This document shows, piece after piece, positions 54,921-64,000 of a stretch of 64,000 bases of DNA. Every line of letters begins with the position of its first letter. The first letter of the stretch is position 1. Under the pieces are notes generated by a model, which worked only from the letters and a program-made list of their open reading frames with translations, was not told the origin of the DNA and did no database searches. Position numbers and translations under genes: made by a program. This DNA comes from Dolomedes plantarius (Eukaryota > Arthropoda > Arachnida > Araneae > Dolomedidae): positions 43,251,893-43,315,892 of the forward strand of contig OU015492.1 of NCBI GenBank assembly GCA_907164885.2, in the 5' to 3' direction.

Positions 54921-57900
54921 CTACGCAAAACATAAAACAAGACATAAGTATGGAATTGTGGAAATGCTTTCAAATTAATGGGAACCTAAATGTGTTTGGG
55001 CATCGATACAAATTGCATATTTTTCAGAATGATTTCAAAGACTCGATTTCGTATGCTTAGCGTAATTTTTGTTTGACATCTTAAAACACCAAACTTTGGG
55101 CACTTCCTTTAAAGTTTCGTAACGAAAAAAGAACTATAAATATGCAAGTCAAGGTACTTAAAATTTATAGCTCTAATTGGGTAACCATGGATTACCTTTT
55201 GCTTTCATATCTTCATTTTCTGATGTCTGCTGATGTCATATGAATTATCATAAGACCTATGGGATCTATTCAATCCTTCGTAGGACAATGTCGAATTCAG
55301 GTAGAATTCCTTGAATATCTTATTCACTTTCCTATAGTAAAACGGTCTAATTACCCCTCGTGTAGCAAAAAGTTGACCGTATCGCTCCAAACCAAACCAG
55401 ACCAGACCTATATTAAAACGTGACTTTTTAAATTATCCATAGCTCGAAATACTTCTCTTTTTCATTCAACAATAAATTCTCAAAAAGGATTTCAATCCTT
55501 TTAACTGAATGACTTTCATTCAATTTCGATATTTGTTGATCAAGATGGCTTTAATGTCTAATATGATTTGTATTAGTTGCTTCTATTCTGAAGAAAAGTC
55601 GCATATAACATGATTGCTCTGTATCTGGTTAGACAAAGTTTAGTTTAATCGGTTTATGATCGGTAATTTACGATTTTTGTAGGGCTAAGAGTCTGACATG
55701 TTCATCGAAGACTATGGTTTCACATCTTTCGACAAAACCTATCGTATATTGGACCGTTTGACGTGAACTAATTCACAGAAAAACCGTTTTCAAACCTCGG
55801 GCCACGCTCTGCGAAATATAAAATTCCTCCCTTAGTAAGTGTTTTTCTGGAAAGGGGCTGCTAGTAGTTGGAAACAATAACATTAAATACAGTAATATCT
55901 GATTATTAACAGTTTTCAAAAAATTTAATATCTATGATCCTTGAGACCATCCGGTCTCTCATTAAAAGCGTTGTAGAGAGTTCTATTTCGTGGGTAACTG
56001 ATTGGTAAAATTATCCATACGAAGAACATCGTATCTACTACGTCCTTCGTATCCTCTACGTCGATCTGTCTAAGATTGAAGCTGCTGATGAAGAAAGGAG
56101 AATGTAAAATACGCGTAATTATGACAGAACAATTTTTGTTCATTATAAAATTCAGCATAAGTTAAGACAAATGGGAAATTTTCGATAACAGTTTGGGATA
56201 TTCTCGGTTCTTACGTAAAGTACACTTTTAGAAAAATTGTCGGTGTGGTATATTGTCTTTTACTTGGTCGAGGATATTTTGCTACTTGGATTTAAATACC
56301 TTATGTTATCTGCGAGATAACATTTTTAAATCAAGTGAAAAGAACCTGTTTGTAACATGCCTTTCCATGAACCACTGTGCAATATATCTGAAAAGTTCAA
56401 AATGCATTATCATTTCACTACACAAACATGCATCTTAAAGCATCTTTCAGCATCGTTCTATTTAATTGGCCATTTTAAAAAACAAGAAAATTCAGAAGGT
56501 TATGCAAGCAGCGTTTTAAGATGCATCTATAAAAATTCTTTGCTCATAAGGTGCTGTAAATATATAACTCGGAGTAAAAACTTTGAAATTGATGAGAAAT
56601 TCACTCAATCAGAATCTTTCTAGTTAAACAGATGTGTCATGCATACAACATAATCATAAATAAAATGAGTTAAGGGCACAAACAGTTTTCGAATTACGGC
56701 TCAAAGTTTTTGTACTCACCGAGTGTTACGATCTCCCACATAAGGACGCCGAAAGACCACACGTCTGTCATGGTGGAGTATATGTTGTCGTAGAGAGATT
56801 CTGGAGCCATCCATCGGATGGGCAAGCAACCCTGAAGAGAAAAAAAAATAGAAGATGGAAATTCACTATGTGAACTAGAAAACATTTCATTACAATTCAT
56901 GTTTAGTCGTATTACTGGAAATTAAAAATATGCATTAATTTAATGTAATCATAGTATAGAAAGGATTAATTTAAAGTCTTCTTAAACATAAATATATTCT
57001 ACATACAATCAACTTACTCTTAAATATAGTGACTTAATATAATGAAAGGATCGTCAGTAATTAATATAATAGGATATATTCAGACAGTAAATATACAATT
57101 TCAGGAACAGCTGTTCTTATAAATCGACTTGATATAGAGACAAAAAATATCATGCCCCGAAATCTTCAAAAATTTCGTAGAATACCTTTTTGGGCTGTAA
57201 AAATTTCATCTTTGCTATCGTATTTAACAATAGAGCATTTTATACTCGCCAGACGGTATCAAAAACACAACTAGGCAATTTTTATTGTAAAGGAAATGTT
57301 AGGAGGGGAAACTTTGCTTTATAAATAAGACAGACTATAATATCGCATTTATTACGTATATAAATATTTAGTCAATGTTATGATTAATAACATGTCTTTC
57401 AGTAAGAACCTCTTGTTTCTTACTGCCAAACATATTATTGCTTCAAACTCCTGTTATGTCAGAAACTTATAAATACAAGGGATATTAATGTTTCTGAAAA
57501 GATCGCATAATACTAATTTTTTAAAAAGCTGCTCACTTTTCATGAAACTGAAGGCATGTACAAAATTAAAATCTAGAATAGTTATTACAATATACACAAA
57601 CTACTGTACTATTTAGTTACCAATCAATCGTGTTGTCTTTCAAAACAGTTATCTTACTTATCGAAAACATAGAAATTTAAAAATTATTTCATCCAATTTA
57701 AGTTTATAAAAAGATGAAAGGTAAAATTAGATATCTGCAATAAGTTATCATTTTGTATTTTTATAGCTCCTATAAAATAACTAAAATTTTTTTTTTAAAT
57801 ATCTGATTAACTATCGTCACCTCTGACTTCCTCTCGTAGACGTGTGAAACGCTGACATCTCTTGCAAAGCCGAAATCAGCCACCTTGCAGGTCTTGCTCT

Positions 57901-60900
57901 CTGATACCAAGATATTGCGGGCAGCAAGGTCCCGATGAATTATCTGCAGAAGAAACCAAAAATGCCTTTATTAGTATGTAGCAATAAAAGGGAAATCTGT
58001 TAATATGTTAAGCAAAAACATGCATGGTAATTGCATATACTTTTAAAGTACGAGACTCCATAAAGTTCTACAAATAATATTCAGTTCTACCTCCTTATTA
58101 AAAATTTTACAATCAAATAAATTTCAAGAACATGCGTAAATATGGGAAAATAATTTATTACTATCGAATAAGTATGCTTCGTTAGTGAAAGTTTTTTCCA
58201 TGGTTTGAGAAAGTTTTGAAAAAAAAAAACCTATACCGGGAAAGCAGAATATACATCTTATTTCAATTTACATTTAGCCATTTCTTGGAGTGATTCGGCT
58301 TTAACTAATAATCTGGATTATTGTTATCGCTTCAGCTTTGTTTTGATTGTTTAGTCCTGAAATTGTAAATCTGTAAGCAATTTTTTGTAGCATGCATAAA
58401 GTCTAATTCTCAAATTAAAACAATTAAACTTTATTGAAACTGAAAAATGGGATTTAATTTTTACTATTTGGATTTTAAACAAGAGGGTAATATTAAAATT
58501 TTTATTTTTGTGAGTAGAGAGTTTTAATAATGGATAACCGTTTCTAAGGAAATCGGTAGTCATCTTCCATTCAGCTCGCGACTCCTGCATGGACAGACAA
58601 ACTAAGTAAGTGAAATGTATTACTACAGATTAACCGTTATTGTAGATTGAACGTCAAGATCAGGATATAACTGTGAGTGAAACAGAGACTTTAGACACAT
58701 CATACTAATCTCAAATTTTAAGTAAAAATTTACATGAATATCATTTACAAATGCAAATTAATTTTTTCCTGACAATTTTGCTTACTCGGAATCTTTCTGC
58801 AAAACGTTGGATTTTAATGTTGGATTTTAACAATTTCCAAATAAAATATTTCGTGTATCCTCTTATTTTGGATAGGAATTTGTTAAGGAAAAAACCTAAC
58901 AATTTCGCCATTTATTTGTAAAATCATAAATCACCAACTTTATCCAAATACTCGAATGAACTATTTTACTGGTGTGCGGTGTAGTTCTGGATTCCATATT
59001 TACCCTGTTCAGTTACTAAAAGCAGTCAAAATGAGCTCAAAAAATATCTGATCAACTTGAGAAATTTTAAGAATCTTATTACGCATTTTAGGAGTCAAAA
59101 ATATAGTCTTAAAACGATCACCCTGTTGTCCATCCTAACCGTGATATAATCAGATTATAGCATTCACTTGAAACTGAACAGATCTTTAAAAAAAAAAAGC
59201 TATGAATCAGAGTGTCTAATGAGATGAACTCTCTTGATAAACTAAATTACCCCTTTGGAGGCGAGGTATTCCATTCCCTTTGCCACTTGATATGCAAAGG
59301 CTGTCAGATCTCGCGATGTGAGGGAATCTGGGGTGCCCTCGCCCTCTTCGCCGTTCTGTTGAGATCTTTGAGCTCGGCGCTCCCTCAGGTAGGATTGCAA
59401 CTTCCCGTGGACGGCGAATTCCAAAATAAGGAATAGGGGATCTGCGAAAAAGGAAAAATAATTAAATGAGATGCCATCTGTGGCAGGAGTACTATATCGG
59501 GACCGGTTTGGCGAGATTTCACTCCCTAACGTCAATTTTGGAGCGGGAGGTGTTTTATATCGGACATGTGCAATTTTGAGAAGACCGTGGGCCTCATAGC
59601 AATTTTGAAATGTATAAGACTCTTTTTAGGCTCGTTATTCCTTTTTTTATTTATAAAAAAAATGTCATCGCTGTTAAAATTCAAATTTTTCTTACAGTTT
59701 AAACTTCAATAAAATTTTGAACTAAATTAAATTAAATGTTATTATCATAACACATAAATAATAATACAAGGTGTTTCAAAAAGAATCATCCAATTAAATA
59801 AAGCAGAACTATTCATCTTTTAATCCGTTTTAATCGCATAATGTATAGGCAGAAAGATGGAAATCTCGAGTTACACGCAGTTGCCAACAAGTAACGCTAA
59901 CGCTTTTCCTTCTTCCGCCACTTCAGCGTTCGTAAAGATGGCGACTTCACTACAGAAATCATTTTGTGTTCTACGCTTTGCGAAGTGTGAGTCCGTAACA
60001 ACTGTTCAACGTGATTTTCGTCGACAAAACCCTGGTAGATTGAAGTTTCTACCTCTCAGAGCATTAGGCGATGCTATAAATAATTCTAAGACACGGGTTG
60101 TCTGTGTACGCATAACAGCCGTGGAAGCACTGTATGAAGACATGCTCGCAAAAGTTTGGGACGAATTTTCCTACCGTGTAGACATATGTCATGCATCTAA
60201 AGATGGGCATATTGAGCACCTTTAATTTGGTTTGCAAAACACCTTTATAATTAGCCATGTAATATAAAGTTAATTTTAAGTTTCTACGTTCAATATTTTT
60301 CATAATATGCTCATTTCAATTCGGGTGATTCTTTTTAAAATACCGTGTACATTGTTTCGTATATATTAAACACGACGGTTGAAATTTCATGTTCCTCAAT
60401 GGAGGGTATAAAACTGATCTTTAAACAGAGGATAAGACTGATGTCTGAAGCTAATTGCATCCTTTGTGACGCTATTAACCCTGCACTGGTCGCGTATATA
60501 AAAATTCCAGGCATGGTCGCGTGGCGTCTGATAGACGCCACAGTATCCTATTTAGGTTTTACTTATTCTATTTGCAAAAATAAATATTTACCAAATCAGT
60601 GAGTTATAGACATTATAGATGTAAATAAAAACCAATAAAAAATTTTAATGTAGACTTAAATGCACTTTTTACAATAAAATAAATTAGAGCAAATGAAAGA
60701 AAAGAAATTTCTACAAGTGATTTTTACAAACGGAAAACAATCAAATGGAAAAAAAATTGTTTTTATAAGCAATTTTTAGAATTGATAAATAAAAATGAAG
60801 CAAATTTTTAAAAAATGTATTTCGATTAGTAATTTTTACAAATTTAGTGAAAGGCCAAAGTGTTTTGGTATATATCCGTTTACTATAAAAAGATGATAGC

Positions 60901-63482
60901 AACTGCAGGTTTTTTTTTGTTTTGTTTTTGTTAATTTTTTACATCCTTCGGAGACAAAAAAATTGTCCTGTGTCGCGAGTTATAATTTTGGCAGCGTGGC
61001 AAAAGCAGTAGCAGTAAATCGTTAAACAGAAAAGTACCAAAATGCGTAACAAATTAACAAAAAAGTCAGCAAACGATAAGTAATCCTATGTTAATAACCC
61101 GCGATAATTTCGTTAGAGCAAACTACTTGAATTTTTAATTTTTTTAAATTTTTGTTAGCTATGACTCATACATAAACACTTCGAAGGTACTGACATCTGC
61201 TGGGCATACAGAGCAATCCATCAATACGCAAAATATTTTTTTTAAGTGCTATTGGCGTCTGTGAGACGCCGCGCGACCAGTGCGAGTTGAAAAGGTAACT
61301 TCCATTAGAAAAAAAAAATGTTACTTTTCTTTTAAAATAATATATAGAGAGCGCATTCGTGTAGAGGGACTGCTCATATCGTATCTGATGCGACAACGGT
61401 TGTTAGTTGAACTTACCCCTGTCTGTGCAGCAGCCGAGAAGAGTGACTACGTTGGGATGGGGGTCAAGCAGTTTCATGACGTCCAGCTCGTTCACCAAGT
61501 CCCGTTTTTCTTTTTCGGAGGCATTTTCTACAATCAAAGAATACGAATAGAGACAAATAAATTAAAAAGAAACGTATTTCGCTTTATGGATGCGATTGAA
61601 AGTAGTTTTAAGATGATTGTAAGCAGTATAGGATTATGGAGGAACGTATGAAACAATACAAGCTATGTAATATAATTTATTTAATAATACAAAATAAATA
61701 TGAAAAAAATATATGTCCGTTTCCGTAGCACTGATTATTAAAGACGTCGAAGATGATAAGCATTTAAGTCATGCATTATCAACGAAGAAAAAACAAATAT
61801 GGGGGAATCGTAAGAGGCACAAAATGTCATTTTAGTCTGTACAAATTAATCTGTTTCAGTCCGTATATGTCTAATATCAGTACATCATTGTCTTTATTTT
61901 TACTGAAAACCTAGAATTTGTTCATTTAGGCTTAAAAATTATTTTTTAAGTAAATTCTCGTCATTTTATAGAAAATTTCTTCGTATTATTATTATTAATT
62001 AATCAATTACTTTCTATATTTTAAATAGTTATTTTTATTTATCATTTGAAATTATTGATTTTATTATTATTTATTCGTATTCTTATTGTTTATCCTTCTT
62101 AATGTTTATTAAAATTATTTTTTTTTGCTTCTTATGATTTAAAAAATTCTTTCTACGCAAATTGTTTTCAAGATAAATGTCTAATATATCAGACACTTTC
62201 TGTTACTAAATATAAAAGGAACCCAAGGTGCTTTTACGTCAGAATATTCAACTGAAAAATTATGGTTGTATTGCTTCCATACCTTAGTTAAATATCGTTT
62301 TTAATTAATTATAGGGCTTTATCGGAAAAATAAACTCCGTTATATAAGTGCATGAGAATTTCTTACAAGAACTTGGACATGCTTTCAAGCTTTATTTTTC
62401 TCAGCAAAGTCATGATACTAGTTACGATCTTTTAACGCAATAAAGATACAGAGCTTTTATAATGGACTGTGCGGGTAAGAACGCAGCTAAGTTATTACTG
62501 TGGCAACGTACTATATATTATAACTACTCACTACCCTTAAATCTTTAAAACATTCAATTTTTTGAAAAAAATATATGTTAAAGCCTGATCATTTCTGAAC
62601 AAAATAAAGCAAACCGCATGAAAATATTCCGCTTAGTTCCGGAGATATTGATATTCTAAATATTTAATTACTGATCAAGTTTATGGTAAGAAAAATTTTA
62701 AACTCATTTTCCTCAAATTGTAATTTTGCATCATTCCGCAACTGATATCTCAAAAAGTATGAAACATAATTCCATGAAATTTTTTATCACTGCATAATGA
62801 TGTTATTTTATTGCGTCTCAACTAGAATTATTGCAATCACTGTACATTTTGTTATTTTTTCAGGGGTAAATTAATACAAAAATTTAAGGAAATTTTAAGT
62901 ATATTTTGAGCAGTTTAAAAAAAATTGAAAAAATATTTTAATGTTGAATGTTTTATGTTCAATTGCATTTTGAATTATTTATTTTAAATATAAAACATGA
63001 ATTATACATTTAAGTGTAAAATTAATTTCATAGTTCTGCACGCAAGCCAGTGTACAATAAAAATACTTAAAAAGCAAGGTATATCTAAAGCATTTTTTTT
63101 TTAATTATTTAAAATTATTTTGAGAGTTGAAAATTTGTTTATTTAAATAAATATATCAATTTATCATATACATAAAATTTGGAAAAATTGGGAGAAATTG
63201 AAATAGTTACAAAGAGTCAAAAAGTATGAAAATATGCCTTATTTCCTCGACTTAAAAGTCGTGAGTCCCCTTAAATTAAATGAAAATAGCATAAATATTA
63301 TTTCCTATAACAATACCTTTTAGAGTCTTGACTGCTACAAGTGCAGCGGCCCCTTCCTCCACGCTGCGAGTAATATTGAGAGCTTCGCATTTCCACACCT
63401 GTCCAAAACACCCTTCATCCAGTAAGCACAAGAAGCGTAACTGATGCCTTGGGAACTCCCACTTTCTGTTTTCTGGAATTAC
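54649..63482 (-). CDS. Cad96Ca: Cad96Ca/Stitcher-like receptor tyrosine kinase, C-terminal six exons
   Basis: Six exons (63482-63317, 61527-61417, 59441-59251, 57943-57821, 56831-56720 and 54920-54649) join to 324 codons plus stop, with all phases agreeing and GT-AG borders throughout. Visible in order: glycine loop [13 protein letters not shown] Lys in [15 protein letters not shown] catalytic loop, DFG, activation-loop Tyr in VYERK, WMAPESL, and the conserved tail ERFPDH-type ([10 protein letters not shown]) ending SLSGEKL. The tail and overall pattern match insect Cad96Ca, a cadherin-domain receptor kinase that acts at the epidermal membrane in wound repair. The first Gly of the loop is Asp. 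The extracellular, transmembrane and upstream cytoplasmic exons lie past the right edge. Confidence 0.9.
55344..55408 (+). mobile_element. tRNA-derived SINE, 3' fragment in a Cad96Ca intron
   Basis: ggtctaattacccctcgtgt through agttgaccgtatcgctccaa and a ccaaaccaaaccagacc tail match the body of the 14212 SINE. The head is missing. Confidence 0.75.
56720..56831 (-). CDS. Cad96Ca: Cad96Ca-like exon 5
   Basis: 112 bases, acceptor ttctcttcag, donor gtgagt. It enters at phase 0 and leaves at phase 1. It encodes the end of the activation segment ([15 protein letters not shown]) and helix F ([16 protein letters not shown]). Confidence 0.93.
57821..57943 (-). CDS. Cad96Ca: Cad96Ca-like exon 4
   Basis: 123 bases, 41 codons, phase 0 at both ends, acceptor ttcttctgcag, donor gtgacg. 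It encodes the catalytic loop [13 protein letters not shown], the DFGFAR magnesium-binding motif and the activation-loop Tyr in HVYERKSE. It is too short for ORF prediction and was found by reading the reverse complement. Confidence 0.93.
59251..59441 (-). CDS. Cad96Ca: Cad96Ca-like exon 3
   Basis: 191 bases, acceptor tttttcgcag, donor gtaatt. It enters at phase 1 and leaves at phase 0. It encodes hinge [15 protein letters not shown], an acidic kinase insert ([13 protein letters not shown]) and helix E ([20 protein letters not shown]). Confidence 0.93.
59767..60347. mobile_element. Internally deleted mariner-type element in a Cad96Ca intron
   Basis: Inverted ends caaggtgtttcaaaaagaat and the complement of attctttttaaaataccgtg, each flanked by TA, give 581 bp. 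TA duplication and ends of this type indicate the Tc1/mariner superfamily. It contains one plus-strand frame with transposase-like N- and C-termini and no catalytic core. Confidence 0.75.
59857..60225 (+). pseudogene. Truncated mariner-type transposase, in-frame fusion of both ends
   Basis: 122 codons, open throughout. Met 28 (MATSLQKSF) probably marks the original start. [20 protein letters not shown] fits the N-terminal helix-turn-helix of this group, and [23 protein letters not shown] is the usual C-terminus. Some 200 or more residues with the DDE/D catalytic core are deleted, yet the frame is kept. It may be neutral, or a DNA-binding peptide could form. Confidence 0.55.
60960..61135 (+). 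repeat. TTAACGTAGG repeat family, copy e (left end missing)
   Basis: Contains tcctgtgtcgcgagttataa, cgttaaacagaaaagtacca and aatcctatgttaataacccg with gtttcgttag-like flank, collinear with copies a and d. It lies in the Cad96Ca intron between exons 2 and 3. Confidence 0.65.
61417..61527 (-). CDS. Cad96Ca: Cad96Ca-like exon 2
   Basis: 111 bases, acceptor ctttgattgtag, donor gtaagt. It enters and leaves at phase 1. It encodes helix C, including the conserved Glu ([12 protein letters not shown]), and the strand leading to the hinge ([14 protein letters not shown]). It is too short for ORF prediction. Confidence 0.93.
61660..63270. other. Cad96Ca intron, AT-rich, no element recognised
   Basis: The interior of the 1789-base intron between exons 1 and 2. 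It is very AT-rich, with no supported gene, RNA or repeat partner in the window. Confidence 0.5.
63317..63482 (-). CDS. Cad96Ca: Cad96Ca-like exon 1 of this window
   Basis: 166 bases, acceptor ctgtcatcag at phase 0, donor gtattg at phase 1. It encodes the juxtamembrane [12 protein letters not shown], the glycine loop with Asp in place of the first Gly (LDEGCFGQV) and the ATP-binding Lys (VAVKTLK). The gene must continue upstream, because this exon starts with a splice acceptor rather than an initiator. Confidence 0.92.
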
Positions 63483-63570
63483 CTGATGACAGAAAAAAAA
63501 ATTCGTATAGAAATATTTCGAGTACATTCATTTAATGCTTTATGCATTATATGAATTTTATATTACACAA

Positions 63571-64000
63571 TCTATATATATAAAACAGTTCCGTAACTGA
63601 CTCATTCATTCATTCATTCATTCATTCATTCACTGACTGACTGACATACAACGCACAGACCAAACCGCTGGACCTAAAGGGCTGAAATTTTGCATGCCGA
63701 TTCTTCTTATAGTGTAGGGGTGCACTAAGAGAGATTTTTGAAAAATTCTTCTTAGATTTTTTAAATTAAATTTTTAAGCTGTTTTTTTTACTTTTTTTAC
63801 GTTTGCATTTAAAATAATAATTTGAGGGTTATAAAATTTATATCACGAGAAAGATCATAAAAATTCCTTTAAAATGAAATCTTTTTCGAATCTTTACCTT
63901 CATTTCCTGATTTTTGGTGAATTTTTAAAGATTAATTTTTAGAATTTAATTTATTAAATGCTGATCACGTGACTTCTTTTTCTGGTACTTTAAATAAATT
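63571..64000 (+). mobile_element. Second Helitron-like copy, 5' part, cut by window end
   Basis: It starts with TC after A (tctatatatataaaacagtt) and follows the 11729 copy to the window edge. It differs mainly by a (CATT)n expansion at 63599-63631, where the other copy has only gactgactgac. It lies in the intron upstream of the first kinase exon seen here. The 3' end is outside the window. Confidence 0.6.
63599..63645. repeat. (CATT)n(ACTG)n microsatellite
   Basis: A tetranucleotide run inside the Helitron-like copy. Confidence 0.9.

Noticed and set aside
1..64000. CRISPR array or bacterial-type operon
   Set aside because: No regularly spaced short repeats or ribosome-binding sites. The introns and transposon content are eukaryotic.

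Overview
The window looks like arthropod nuclear DNA, most likely chelicerate and plausibly spider. It is AT-rich and has long (TA)n microsatellites. Only one host gene is recognisable, split into small exons by 1-2 kb introns. The rest is mostly transposable elements of many classes. The lineage call rests on the transposon mix and on the Cad96Ca-type kinase, and I could not run a search to confirm it.

Layout, left to right. Positions 1-14,000 are gene-free and hold scattered small elements: two foldback repeats (2205-2451, 8351-8663), an internally deleted Tigger/pogo element (3154-4742), a TTAA-bounded piggyBac-like element (9770-10355), a probable non-autonomous Helitron (11729-13943) and copies of a repeat beginning TTAACGTAGGATTAC. 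A tRNA-derived SINE with target-site duplications lies at 14212-14394. Positions 14.9-19.5 kb hold a decayed BEL/Pao retrotransposon. Positions 19.5-28.4 kb hold three copies of one Penelope-like element: two in tandem on the minus strand and one head-to-head on the plus strand. Its endonuclease domain lies before the reverse transcriptase, the permuted order of the Naiad/Chlamys group. Positions 28,401-39,633 are a Ty3/gypsy element in the form LTR-internal-LTR-internal-LTR, with two intact 1439-residue gag-pol ORFs.

From about 43.7 to 53.1 kb a diverged tandem array (unit about 375 bp) is broken up by nested insertions. One unit is split by a hAT element that itself carries a SINE fragment and a TTAA-type repeat. 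Another holds a tRNA-His 3' half between inverted repeats. A third holds a long-TIR MITE (46478-52480) that was split by a 5.1-kb hAT element (46799-51948). That hAT contains a Tc1-type end, a Tigger element (about 48400-50817) and a hAT MITE. A SINE sits in the MITE's right arm.

Positions 54.6-63.5 kb, minus strand, carry the last six coding exons of a receptor tyrosine kinase closely resembling Cad96Ca (Stitcher). They encode the complete kinase domain and conserved C-terminal tail, 324 codons in all, with every splice phase agreeing. The extracellular and transmembrane exons must lie beyond the right edge. Its introns hold a mariner-type remnant, a SINE fragment, a TTAA-type repeat and the start of a second Helitron-like copy.
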